DNA from: Sphingobacteriales bacterium 44-15
GTDB taxonomy: Bacteria > Bacteroidota > Bacteroidia > Chitinophagales > Chitinophagaceae
Length of the DNA stretch: 64,000 nt
Direction: 5' to 3'
Assembly: GCA_001899685.1 (NCBI GenBank)
Contig: MKWG01000011.1
Location: forward strand, 396,938-460,937
The notes below the pieces were generated by a model that did not search any database, was not told the DNA's origin, and was given only the letters and a program-made list of their open reading frames with translations. A program made the position numbers and the translations under genes. This document shows positions 37,482 to 45,833 of the stretch, in pieces; positions within the stretch are counted from its first letter, which is position 1, and each line of letters opens with the position of its first letter.

Positions 37482-38366
37482 TTATCCCTGTAAAGCTGCT
37501 GCACCGCTTACGATCTCGGTAAGCTCGGTAGTAATGGCAGCCTGGCGTGCCCTGTTGTAAGAAATACGAAGCCCTTTCAGTAATTCGTTTGCGTTTTCAC
37601 TGGCTTTGTCCATAGCCGTCATTCTTGCCCCATGTTCACTGGCATTGGCGTCAAGCACAGCTTTGTATAATTGTGTATTCAGGATCTTGGGCATCAGTTC
37701 TGCCACCAGCGTTTCCTTTTCCGGTTCAAAAATAAAATCTGCTTTGGTGGCTTTACCCGAAGGGTTTTCCACTTTAGGTATGGGAAGAAAACGCTCTACC
37801 ACGAAGCGCTGGGTAGCCGCATTCTTAAATTCACTGTAAACGATCTCCACCACATCAAACTCTTTCTTTGAAAAAGCTTCTACAGCAGTAGCGGCTACCT
37901 GCTGCACATTTTCAAAATTCAGGTTCAGGAACACATCCTTAAAAGCAGCATTGGTATTCATTTTCACACGCTGAAAATAATCAACGGCTTTTTTCCCGAT
38001 AGGCCACACTGTGATATTGCCTTTGGCAAGCTGCTGTCCATATTTTTCCTGGGCTACTGAGCGGGCAAGCTTGGTAACATTGGCATTATATGCGCCGCAA
38101 AGCCCCCTGTCCGAAGCAATAACGATAAATAACACTTTCTCAGGAGCTCTTTCCACAGCCAGAGTTCCCCCGGCCTCACCATCTGAATTGCTTACAATAT
38201 TGCTGAGCATTTCCTGCAGCTTTTTCGCATAAGGGCGCATTTGCAATATAGCTTCCTGTGCCCTGCGCAATTTGGCAGCGCTCACCATCTTCATGGCTTT
38301 GGTGATCTGTTGCGTGCTCTGTACTGATTTAATACGGTTGCGGACTTCTTTTAATGCTCCCGGCAT
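37482..38366 (-). CDS. atpG: ATP synthase F1 subunit gamma
   Basis: This 294-aa central rotor-stalk subunit of F1 ATP synthase couples proton flow through Fo to ATP formation. Diagnostic stretches are EVRNRIKSVQSTQQITKAMKMVSAAKLR at the N-terminus, VIASDRGLCGAYNANV (about 80-95) and the C-terminal MDKASENANELLKGLRISYNRARQAAITTELTEIVSGA. It is complete and of normal length. Unusually, it is not preceded by atpA here: the next gene upstream on the same strand is a TonB-type barrel beyond a 7-mer repeat tract. It carries its own promoter-like element. Confidence 0.96.
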   Translation of the reverse strand: MPGALKEVRNRIKSVQSTQQITKAMKMVSAAKLRRAQEAILQMRPYAKKLQEMLSNIVSNSDGEAGGTLAVERAPEKVLFIVIASDRGLCGAYNANVTKLARSVAQEKYGQQLAKGNITVWPIGKKAVDYFQRVKMNTNAAFKDVFLNLNFENVQQVAATAVEAFSKKEFDVVEIVYSEFKNAATQRFVVERFLPIPKVENPSGKATKADFIFEPEKETLVAELMPKILNTQLYKAVLDANASEHGARMTAMDKASENANELLKGLRISYNRARQAAITTELTEIVSGAAALQG

Positions 38367-38407
38367 ATGAGAAAGTTAATTAGTTGATTGATAATTAGTT
38401 ATTTGAA

Positions 38408-38415
38408 CAAAAATA
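38408..38415 (-). promoter_or_regulatory. Putative promoter -7 element of atpG
   Basis: On the minus strand TATTTTTG matches TAnnTTTG, about 42 bases before the atpG ATG. It supports independent transcription of atpG-scpB. Confidence 0.45.
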
Positions 38416-38532
38416 CTCCTGTTCCAAAATGTCCGCAAAGGTATTTGAAATGAATTAAAAAACCATAGAATGGCTGTCACTACTTTGACACAAGTTGGGG
38501 ACAGGCAGCTATGAGCTGCGGGCTAACGGCTC

Positions 38533-38566
38533 ATAGCCCATAGCCCACAGCCCACAGCCCATAGCT
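38533..38566. repeat. Heptamer tandem repeat AGCCCAT/AGCCCAC
   Basis: About five copies of the 7-base unit (AGCCCAT or AGCCCAC) lie between the TonB-type barrel gene and atpG. A partial inverted copy (GAGCTGCGGGCTAACGGCTC) precedes them. Confidence 0.7.
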
Positions 38567-38573
38567 CTCTCAA

Positions 38574-41378
38574 TCAAAACATTCTTCTTCCCCCGCGATC
38601 CATATCCATGCTTTGCCCGGAGGAAGACTGCCCTTTAAATTTCATGAGCTTATAAGTGAAGGTGAGCATGAAATATCTGGTTATGCGGTTGATACGGTTG
38701 TCAATGATGGCATTACCGGTCACCTGGCGGGTAACGCTGGTATTCTGGTTGAATATATCAAACCCCGAAAGGCGGAGAAATCCGTTTTTATTTTTAAGAA
38801 AAGTTTTTTCAACAGAAGCATTGAACAGGACAGGATTGGCATTTACATTGTCAGCAAGTCCATGGTTGATGGTGTAGCTGAGGTCATAGCGGATGATGAC
38901 GCCGCCCGGGATGTCAATGCGGGAGGTATTGGTAAGCGCCCAGGCATTGGAGCTTATTCTCTCCCCGTTTTGGGTCAGGTCATATTTAGTCGAGTTCAGG
39001 CTGTATGCCCCGCCGGCTGTGGTCTGGAGCCATTCTTTAAGGTTAATTTCCAGGTTGAGCCGCTGGGTAGTTACCCAGTTATTCCCGATATTTTTCTTAC
39101 TGTCTACAAGACCGGCATCGTGATTATAATTCACATTTCCGTTAAATGATATTACATAAGTGCGGTTTTGAAAAGGTATCGAGTAATTATAGAAAGCAGA
39201 AAGATTATAATAACCATTTACGTTTTCGGGGATGCTGAGCTGGGCGCCGCTGCTGTCGAGCCGGATATTGTTGTTCACGATCCTGTTTTGTATCAGGTTG
39301 GCATTCATGCCTACAAACAGCACCCGCCCGGTAGTGAAATTGAAATTATTGAAGTACACCCGCAAATTATGACTGAACTCCGGTCTGAGATTGGGATTAC
39401 CCTGTGTTTGATATTGCGGATTGGAAATATCCTTTACCGGCTGCAACTGGTTAAAGCCGGGCTGGTTATAGCTGGCATTATAATTCATGTTCAGGCGCCT
39501 GGTCCTGGAAAAATTATACGACAGTCTTGCCGAAGGTGAAAAATTGATCCTTCGCTGCGCAGTGTAGGCGCTATCCTTTGTAAGGGAATAACCGGTCATA
39601 TATACGGGCTGCATGGTAACACCGAACGAATAATTGTATTTTTTGTTGATGGTGCGCAGACTCAATCCCACTCTTTGATTTACGAACGTATTTTCATAAG
39701 CATTGCTTAAGCTGTCATTCAGGTTGAGATCGGCATTAGCAGCATCGCGGTCAAAAGTCTTTCGGTCATTCTTTGAATAGGAAGTGTTGTATCCATAGCT
39801 GATATCGAGGTAGCGGTTGCTGGCAACAGGCTCGCTGTATCTTATATTGATACCGTAATTATGATTATTATTGTCCTGCCTGATCAGCTGATCAATGAAT
39901 GTTTCTGAAGAACCGCCGGCCTTGAGGAATTCTTTGGTATAATTTATTTTGTCGTCCTCGCTGTAGGGTGATGAAGTGCCGAGATTAATATTCACGGACA
40001 GGTTGCGTCCTCTTTTCTGAAACCTGTGGTTATAGCTTATTTCTGTGTTGAGATTGGGAGATTTGTTTGATACCGTATCACCGGAATACCCCTCCTGTGT
40101 TTTGGAGCCTGCGCTGGTATAATCAAAATCACCGTTGCTCCTGTTGTCAGCATAACCGTAATTGAAATTAGGTCTTACTTTGATATAGTTAAATGAATCT
40201 ATCTGGTATTCAAGGTTCAGGTTCAGCCGGTGATTGTTCCCGATATTGTCTGATAATGTATTCCTGTTGTTTACAAATGTGTTCCCGTTATCAAACAGGT
40301 TTTGTTGGGATGTGTTTTTTGTGATCACAGTATTCCTGTTGGCAAAGCTGTAGTTACCATATAGTGATCCTTTCTTATCGGGGAAATCTGTTCTGAAGTT
40401 CAGTCCTATTGATTTATTGTCTGTGATGCCGTTTTGATCTGCATTGGTATCCGAAGTACCACTACTGCTGCTGCCTCCGCTAATAGTGCGCATCCCACCA
40501 CCGCCTCCCCCCCTGCGGTTGGCTCCGTCATTGGAAAAATCAAACAGGTTCTGGTTGATATTGTTGAGATTTCCCAGCAGTGATAATTGTGTATTTGCAC
40601 TGAAAGCATTGGCGCTCAGTGTAGCCTGCTTGCGGTTATCTGTACCATAACCTGCGGAAGCTTTGCCAAAGACGCCCTGGCTTTTATCTTTCTTCAGTTG
40701 AAGATTAATTACAACATCGGGGTCGCCCTCTTTTATACCTGAGATAGCTGCCATATCGCCGTAATCATCCACCACCTGCACTTTATCTATAATTTCCGCC
40801 GGCAGCTCACGGGAAGCCGTTTTGGGGTCGCCGCCAAAAAAATCTTTGCCGTTCACTTTGATCTTGGTTACCGTCTTTCCCTGAGCGGTGATATTGCCAT
40901 CCTTATCGACCTGTAATCCCGGCAGTTTTTTCAGCAGATCTTCCACTGAGGAATTAGGTCTTACCCTGAAAGAATCTGCCTTGAACTCCACCGTATCTTC
41001 TTTTATAACAATGGGTGGCGGTGCGATAACTATCTCCTGCAATGTTTTAATGGAAGGTATAAGCGTGATGCTGCCTGTATTCAGATCTGTTTTGCTGTCT
41101 TCAAAATCAAATGCCTGCTCATTATTTTCCATACCTACATTAGTGACCCTGATACGGAATGAGGTGAAGCGTACTTTATTAAAAACAAACTGCCCGTCCC
41201 TGCCGGTAACGGTTTTCAAAGTATCGGCAGAGCCGTCTTTAAACAGGAATACTGTAGCGCCCTGCAATGCCAGATGGCTGCTGTCATATACTTTCCCTCT
41301 CACTGTCCTTTCTGTTTGGGCAAATGAGAAAGAGGAAGTTAATATTAAAATAAGGAGAAGTAAATTTCCGGGTTTCAT
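38574..41378 (-). CDS. TonB-dependent-receptor-like outer-membrane beta-barrel protein
   Basis: This 934-aa protein has a signal peptide (LLLLILILTSSFSFAQ). Residues about 24-110 form a carboxypeptidase-regulatory-like beta-sandwich (VRGKVYDSSHLALQGATVFLF). A plug domain follows (SSVEDLLKKLPGLQVDKDGNITAQG, DFFGGDPKTASRELPAEIIDKVQV). A large barrel ends in ITRYFMLTFTYKLMKFKG plus a short basic tail. The family is the OMP_b-brl_3 / TonB-receptor-like group of Bacteroidota, often with unknown ligand. No SusD partner adjoins it, so it is not a SusC-type sugar importer. Gly-rich RRGGGGGGMRT (about 290-300) is a loop oddity. Confidence 0.9.
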   Translation of the reverse strand: MKPGNLLLLILILTSSFSFAQTERTVRGKVYDSSHLALQGATVFLFKDGSADTLKTVTGRDGQFVFNKVRFTSFRIRVTNVGMENNEQAFDFEDSKTDLNTGSITLIPSIKTLQEIVIAPPPIVIKEDTVEFKADSFRVRPNSSVEDLLKKLPGLQVDKDGNITAQGKTVTKIKVNGKDFFGGDPKTASRELPAEIIDKVQVVDDYGDMAAISGIKEGDPDVVINLQLKKDKSQGVFGKASAGYGTDNRKQATLSANAFSANTQLSLLGNLNNINQNLFDFSNDGANRRGGGGGGMRTISGGSSSSGTSDTNADQNGITDNKSIGLNFRTDFPDKKGSLYGNYSFANRNTVITKNTSQQNLFDNGNTFVNNRNTLSDNIGNNHRLNLNLEYQIDSFNYIKVRPNFNYGYADNRSNGDFDYTSAGSKTQEGYSGDTVSNKSPNLNTEISYNHRFQKRGRNLSVNINLGTSSPYSEDDKINYTKEFLKAGGSSETFIDQLIRQDNNNHNYGINIRYSEPVASNRYLDISYGYNTSYSKNDRKTFDRDAANADLNLNDSLSNAYENTFVNQRVGLSLRTINKKYNYSFGVTMQPVYMTGYSLTKDSAYTAQRRINFSPSARLSYNFSRTRRLNMNYNASYNQPGFNQLQPVKDISNPQYQTQGNPNLRPEFSHNLRVYFNNFNFTTGRVLFVGMNANLIQNRIVNNNIRLDSSGAQLSIPENVNGYYNLSAFYNYSIPFQNRTYVISFNGNVNYNHDAGLVDSKKNIGNNWVTTQRLNLEINLKEWLQTTAGGAYSLNSTKYDLTQNGERISSNAWALTNTSRIDIPGGVIIRYDLSYTINHGLADNVNANPVLFNASVEKTFLKNKNGFLRLSGFDIFNQNTSVTRQVTGNAIIDNRINRITRYFMLTFTYKLMKFKGQSSSGQSMDMDRGGRRMF

Positions 41379-41414
41379 GATGGTTCAGAGAAAATAAATG
41401 GATTAATTTAAAAT

Positions 41415-41422
41415 CAAAAATA
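41415..41422 (-). promoter_or_regulatory. Putative promoter -7 element of the TonB-type barrel gene
   Basis: TATTTTTG on the minus strand matches TAnnTTTG, about 37 bases before the ATG at 41378. Confidence 0.45.
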
Positions 41423-41570
41423 CCCTGAACCTTTAAGAATAATCCTGATCACACGTTAAATATGGTTAATGTTTGAAAGGGCATTCAAAAAAAACTGCAA
41501 AACCTGATTATCCAAAATCAAATTTTGCAGATGAATACTATTTTTCAATAGCCGAAACTGCAGAATATAT

Positions 41571-41720
41571 CTACTGCTATGTCAACAATGATTTGTCGTA
41601 TTTCTTGGTGAGAAGTGAAATGATAAAAGTGAATATCTCGCATTTATCGCCTGCCTGCCATGCCTGCGGCATGGTAAACCGGTCGGCAAGTCTGTCGTTT
41701 CACATTTGACATAACACTAC
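41571..41720. mobile_element. MITE-like element overlapping the infC stop codon
   Basis: Terminal words CTACTGCTATGTCAAC (left) and, inverted, GTAGTGTTATGTCAAAT (right) bound 150 bases. The core GTGAGAAGTGAAATGATAAA and CTGTCGTTTCACA is shared with the copy at 42421. An extra insert with CATGCCTGCGGCATG distinguishes this copy. The right TIR contains the TAG stop of infC. It carries no transposase, so it would need one in trans. It fills most of the gap between infC and the TonB-type barrel. Confidence 0.7.
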
Positions 41721-42301
41721 TTTTTCTTTTTCTGGCTCTTTGGTGCGAAGATGATCAACATACGTTTTCCTTCCAGCTTTGGCAATCCTTCGGGCGCTCC
41801 GATCTCTGCCAGCCTTTCCGCAAATTTCAGCAACAGCAGCTCGCCTCTTTCTTTGAACATGATGGCGCGGCCTTTAAACTGCACATAGGCTTTTACCTTA
41901 TTGCCATCTTTCAGAAAATCTTCTGCATGCTTTGCCTTAAAATTAAAGTCATGCTCATCAGTATTGGGAGTGAAGCGGATTTCCTTTACTTCAGAAACCT
42001 TGGAGTTGGCCTTCATCTCCTTTTCCTTCTTCTTTTTTTCGTAAAGGAATTTATTATAGTCAATGATCTTACAAACCGGCGGATCAGCGTTGGGGGAAAT
42101 TTCTACCAGATCAAGCCCCTGTTCGTTAGCAATTTTTAATGCTTCCTGGGTAGAATACACACCTACTTCCACATTATCGCCTACCAGCCTTACCTGTGGT
42201 ACCCGAATCATGTGATTTGTGCGATGCTCCTGCTGTTGCTCTCTTTTGAAACGTGGGTTGAAATTACCCTTTTGAAACTGTGGTCGTGGTGGAAATGCCA
42301 T
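41717..42301 (-). CDS. infC: Translation initiation factor IF-3
   Basis: This 194-aa protein binds the 30S subunit and checks start-codon pairing. The N-domain text is [57 protein letters not shown]. The linker and C-domain follow: [43 protein letters not shown]. An in-frame TAA directly precedes ATG 42301, which fixes the start and excludes the AUU/AUA start known in other bacteria. It lies downstream of thrS as usual. The usual followers rpmI and rplT are absent, and MITE-like elements lie on both sides of the gene. The stop codon comes from one of them. Confidence 0.96.
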   Translation of the reverse strand: MAFPPRPQFQKGNFNPRFKREQQQEHRTNHMIRVPQVRLVGDNVEVGVYSTQEALKIANEQGLDLVEISPNADPPVCKIIDYNKFLYEKKKKEKEMKANSKVSEVKEIRFTPNTDEHDFNFKAKHAEDFLKDGNKVKAYVQFKGRAIMFKERGELLLLKFAERLAEIGAPEGLPKLEGKRMLIIFAPKSQKKKK

Positions 42302-42420
42302 TTACGATTTTTAAAGTGATACTCCCTGTTGCGGAGTTTTGAATACTGTTTTTTAAATTTCTGATAAATTGTTTATATATGCAGCGTCAAGATAAAATGA
42401 AAAAATGACTTACACAATAG

Positions 42421-42529
42421 CTAGTGCTATGTCAACAATAATTTGTCTATTTTTTTTGTGAGAAGTGAGACGATAAAGGTGAGGTCCTCACATCTGTCGT
42501 CTGTCGTTTCACGTTTGACATAACACTAG
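42421..42529. mobile_element. MITE-like element between thrS and infC
   Basis: Terminal inverted repeats CTAGTGCTATGTCAAC and CTAGTGTTATGTCAAAC bound 109 bases. The core contains GTGAGAAGTGAGACGATAAA and its partial inverse, GTCGTCTGTCGTTTCACG. No coding capacity. It sits in what is normally a thrS-infC operon junction, so it may form an mRNA hairpin there. Confidence 0.75.
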
Positions 42530-42543
42530 TTGAATGATCCATA

Positions 42544-44478
42544 TTACCCGGCGCTCCTCGTTTTTATTTCTTCCCGTATTTCTTTTATAAACGACTCTGT
42601 TGATGTTGATCCTGCATCTCCTTTACCCTGGCGCCTTACTGCTATTTTCCCTTCGTTCACTTCTTTTTCTCCAATAATTATCATATAAGGCACTTTTGCC
42701 ATTTCGGTATCCCTGATCTTTCGTCCTATCTTTTCGTGGCGGTTGTCTATCTCAGCGCGAATATCTGCATTTTTCAATGATTCTAAAACATTTTGTGCGT
42801 AGTCCGAAAACTTATCGCTTATCGGTAAAACCTTTACCTGGAGCGGTGCAAGCCACACGGGGAACTTCCCGGCATAATGCTCAAGCAAAAACCCGATAAA
42901 CCTTTCATGGGTGCCCAGTGGCGCCCTGTGAATGATCAATGGCGTTTCAGTCTGATTGTCTGCCGTAGTATATTCCAGCTTAAAACTGCGCCCCTGGGAA
43001 AAGTCTACCTGGTTGGTAGCCAGCGTAAATTCCCGCCCTATCACGCTGAATATCTGCACATCAATTTTAGGGCCATAAAACGCTGCTTCGTCCTGCACTT
43101 CCACGTAAGGGATGTTGGATTCAATGAGCACCTGCCTTACCATCTCCTCGGTTTCCTTCCACAATTCGGGTGCATTCACATACTTCTTGCCAAGCTTATC
43201 GGGAGAGTGGAGGCTAAGCCTCATCACGTATTTGTCAATACCGAATATCCTGAAATATTTCTGGTACATCTCATTCACTGCCCTGAACTCAGATGCAAAC
43301 TGCTCCCTGGTGCAGTAGATATGCGCATCGTTCATGTGCAGGCAGCGTACCCGCATCAACCCGAACAATTCACCGCTCTGCTCATAACGGTATACCGTAC
43401 CGTATTCTGCGATCCTGTAGGGCAGGTCACGGTAGCTTTTAGGCTCTGCTGCAAAGATCTTATGATGATGCGGACAGTTCATTGACTTGAGGTAGTATTT
43501 CTCACCATCCAGCTCCATAGGGGGATACATGCTGTCGGCGTAATAAGGCAGGTGACCGCTGGTAAGATACATGCTCTCTTTGGCAATATGCGGGGTGACC
43601 ACACGCTTATATCCTGCTGCGCTCTCCGTTTCCTTGGCCAGTTTTTCCAGTTCTTCGATGACCACGGTACCATTAGGCAGCCACATGATAAGCCCCTGCC
43701 CCACATCGTCATCCATGGTATATATTCCCAGCTCTTTGCCTAGCTTACGGTGGTCTCTTTTTTTAGCTTCTTCCAGCATCAGCAGGTATTCGTCCAGTTC
43801 CTTCTGCGTGGGGAAAGTGATGCCGTAAATGCGGGTGAGCTGCTTGTTTTTCTCATCACCTTTCCAGTATGCGCCGGCTATATTGGTCAGCTTTATGGCT
43901 TTGATGAGGCCTGTCTGCGGGATATGCGGTCCCCGGCACAGGTCTGTAAAGCCGCCCTGTGTATAAAAAGTGATCTTACCGTCGTCGAGCCCCTGCAGCA
44001 GGTCAAGCTTATATTCATCTCCTTTTTTAGAAAAATAATCTATGGCATCCGCCTTGGATATTTCCTTCCGCACGTACGGGCTGTTGGTTTTCGCCAGCTC
44101 ATTCATTTTCTTCTCCAGCGCATGCAGGTCTTCTTCCGATATCTTACGGTCGCCCAGATCCATATCATAATAAAACCCATTCTCTACCGGAGGACCTACC
44201 CAAAACTTTACGCCCGGGAATAATGATTCGACAGCTTCCGCCATCAGGTGGGCGGAAGAATGCCAGAAAGTGGATTTTCCATCCTTTTCATTCCAGGTAA
44301 GTAGTTTCAGCGTGCTGTCATTATTAATAGGACGGGAAGCGTCCCACACTTCCCCGTTTACCGAAGCCGCCAGCACTTTTCTCGCAAGCCCTTCGCTGAT
44401 TGATTTTGCTATATCCAGTGATGTTGCCCCCGGCTGATATTCTCTGACTGCGCCATCCGGAAATGTTATTTTAATCAT
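42544..44478 (-). CDS. thrS: Threonine-tRNA ligase
   Basis: This 644-aa class II synthetase charges tRNA-Thr and edits Ser-tRNA. Domains in order are: TGS at residues 1-60 (ITFPDGAVREYQPGATSLDIA); the editing tRNA_SAD domain (HSSAHLMAEAV with the HxxxH pair, and CRGPHIP); the catalytic core with zinc region MNCPHHHKIF; motif 2 (FRAV..MRVRCLHMNDAHIYC region); motif 3 GTHERFIGFLLEHY; and a C-terminal anticodon-binding domain (LPISDKFSDYAQNVLESLKNADIRAEID). Length is normal. A TAnnTTTG element and a strong Shine-Dalgarno-like GGAGG precede ATG 44478. infC follows, separated by a MITE-like element. Confidence 0.97.
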   Translation of the reverse strand: MIKITFPDGAVREYQPGATSLDIAKSISEGLARKVLAASVNGEVWDASRPINNDSTLKLLTWNEKDGKSTFWHSSAHLMAEAVESLFPGVKFWVGPPVENGFYYDMDLGDRKISEEDLHALEKKMNELAKTNSPYVRKEISKADAIDYFSKKGDEYKLDLLQGLDDGKITFYTQGGFTDLCRGPHIPQTGLIKAIKLTNIAGAYWKGDEKNKQLTRIYGITFPTQKELDEYLLMLEEAKKRDHRKLGKELGIYTMDDDVGQGLIMWLPNGTVVIEELEKLAKETESAAGYKRVVTPHIAKESMYLTSGHLPYYADSMYPPMELDGEKYYLKSMNCPHHHKIFAAEPKSYRDLPYRIAEYGTVYRYEQSGELFGLMRVRCLHMNDAHIYCTREQFASEFRAVNEMYQKYFRIFGIDKYVMRLSLHSPDKLGKKYVNAPELWKETEEMVRQVLIESNIPYVEVQDEAAFYGPKIDVQIFSVIGREFTLATNQVDFSQGRSFKLEYTTADNQTETPLIIHRAPLGTHERFIGFLLEHYAGKFPVWLAPLQVKVLPISDKFSDYAQNVLESLKNADIRAEIDNRHEKIGRKIRDTEMAKVPYMIIIGEKEVNEGKIAVRRQGKGDAGSTSTESFIKEIREEIKTRSAG

Positions 44479-44492
44479 ATTGTAATCCTCCT

Positions 44493-44518
44493 GCTCCTTA
44501 AAAAGGAGCGCAAATTTA
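44493..44518 (-). promoter_or_regulatory. thrS promoter element and start-site hairpin
   Basis: TAAATTTG (44511-44518, minus) matches TAnnTTTG, 33 bases before thrS. A perfect 7-bp hairpin, GCTCCTT-ttt-AAGGAGC (minus strand, 44493-44509), follows at the expected transcript start, and GGAGGATT lies next to the ATG. The hairpin may affect thrS translation; this is inference. Confidence 0.5.
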
Positions 44519-44573
44519 ACGAACTATTGGCGTATCATTTCATTTCCTTCGCCGATTTCCTTACTATTGAGGT

Positions 44574-44581
44574 TATTTTTG
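44574..44581 (+). promoter_or_regulatory. Putative promoter -7 element of the gene at 44605
   Basis: TATTTTTG matches TAnnTTTG, 24 bases before the ATG. It lies back to back with the thrS promoter. Confidence 0.45.
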
Positions 44582-44604
44582 CATAATAAAAAGTTTTACC
44601 ATTA

Positions 44605-45735
44605 ATGAGAGGCTTGTTACTATTGGTGCTGACGTCTCTGGGCATGAATTATTATTGCAGCGGACAAAGCCTGAGCGGGCAATGGCGCGGTTCTTTTAAT
44701 ACTGCAGGGAACGTTGTAGCCAGGGAAGGCGGTAATAACACGGAATATGTTCTTGAGCTGAATGTGCAGGGCGCCGAGGTAACAGGATATTCCTATTCCT
44801 ATTTTAACTACCCCGACAAAAGATACTATGTGATATGCCGCCTGGAAGGCAGCTATAATGCTGCCGAAAAATCAATTATAGTCAATGAAGAAGAGCGGAT
44901 AAAAGGCAATACTCCCCCGGGATGGGCAGATTGTCTTCAAACCCATATACTGACATTTCTTAAACAGGGCAATACAGAGAAGCTGGTAGGGCGCTGGCGT
45001 GGATATATCCCCAGCAGCGGTTGCGGCGCCGGTACCACCGAGCTGGAAAGAAAGATGCTGACAAGGGTAACGCCTCCCAAGCCTGCCCCGGGTATGGTAA
45101 AAAAGGACCCGCCGGAAGCAAAGCCTAAAATCAATATACCGTCCAATAACCTTGCAGCAAAGCCTGACAAACCCCGCACCCATACCCCTCCGGCAAAAAC
45201 ACCTGCTCAAAGATCCGGTAAGCCGGTTGCCGGCAACACAAAGCCCAAAACCAGTGCCCCTGATACTAAAAAAATAACATCGCCGGGCAACCAGACCATA
45301 GCCAAAATACCGGAAAAAACAGTTCCGGATTCTCCTCTTGCAAAAACAACCCGGCCGGAAGTGTTCACCCCAACCGTAAAAGGTTTTGAAAAAAGGACCC
45401 GGAATGTGCTGAAAACAATTGATGTAGCCGGCAGCGATGAGATCAAAGTTGATTTTTATGATAATGGTGAAATAGACGGGGATACTATTTCTGTTTTTTT
45501 CAACGACAAGCTTATTTTATCGCGGCAACGGCTCACTGATAAACCGCTGAGCGTAATGATCAAACTTGACCCCGGCAGAGATATAAACGAGCTGGTGATG
45601 TATGCAGATAACCTGGGTTCCATCCCGCCTAATACTGCGCTCATGGTAGCTGTCATAGACGGCAAAAGAAATGAAGTATATATCACATCTACAGAAAAGT
45701 CAAGCGGCACAATACGGTTCCGTAGAAAAGAGTAG
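44605..45735 (+). CDS. Secreted hypothetical protein with Pro/Lys-rich linker
   Basis: This 376-aa protein has a signal peptide (MRGLLLLVLTSLGMNYYCSGQ). Residues about 22-150 form a beta domain beginning SLSGQWRGSFNTAG and ending VGRWRGYIPSSGCGAGTTEL, with a repeated WRG motif. Residues about 155-260 are a low-complexity Pro/Lys/Thr linker. Residues about 265-376 form a second beta domain (DEIKVDFYDNGEIDGDTISVFFND) similar in style to small surface domains found after such linkers in Bacteroidota. I recognise no function. The gene faces a convergent permease and is probably transcribed alone. Confidence 0.75.
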   Translation: MRGLLLLVLTSLGMNYYCSGQSLSGQWRGSFNTAGNVVAREGGNNTEYVLELNVQGAEVTGYSYSYFNYPDKRYYVICRLEGSYNAAEKSIIVNEEERIKGNTPPGWADCLQTHILTFLKQGNTEKLVGRWRGYIPSSGCGAGTTELERKMLTRVTPPKPAPGMVKKDPPEAKPKINIPSNNLAAKPDKPRTHTPPAKTPAQRSGKPVAGNTKPKTSAPDTKKITSPGNQTIAKIPEKTVPDSPLAKTTRPEVFTPTVKGFEKRTRNVLKTIDVAGSDEIKVDFYDNGEIDGDTISVFFNDKLILSRQRLTDKPLSVMIKLDPGRDINELVMYADNLGSIPPNTALMVAVIDGKRNEVYITSTEKSSGTIRFRRKE

Positions 45736-45754
45736 GCTGATGGGAATGGGAAAA

Positions 45755-45825
45755 GGGGAACGTGAAACGACAGACGTGAAACGTGAACAGGGTTATCCCG
45801 CGTTTGACCTCTCATGTCTTCACCT
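45755..45825. repeat. Relic of the GTGAAACG-type repeat between convergent genes
   Basis: GGGAACGTGAAACGACAGAC and ACGTGAAACGTGAAC followed by CGCGTTTGAC share words with the MITE-like elements, without clear TIRs. It fills the gap 45736-45833. Confidence 0.4.
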
Positions 45826-45833
45826 TGCACCCT

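Noticed and set aside
38533-38566. CRISPR array
   Set aside because: The 7-base units are contiguous with no spacers; no other repeat-spacer pattern was found in the window.
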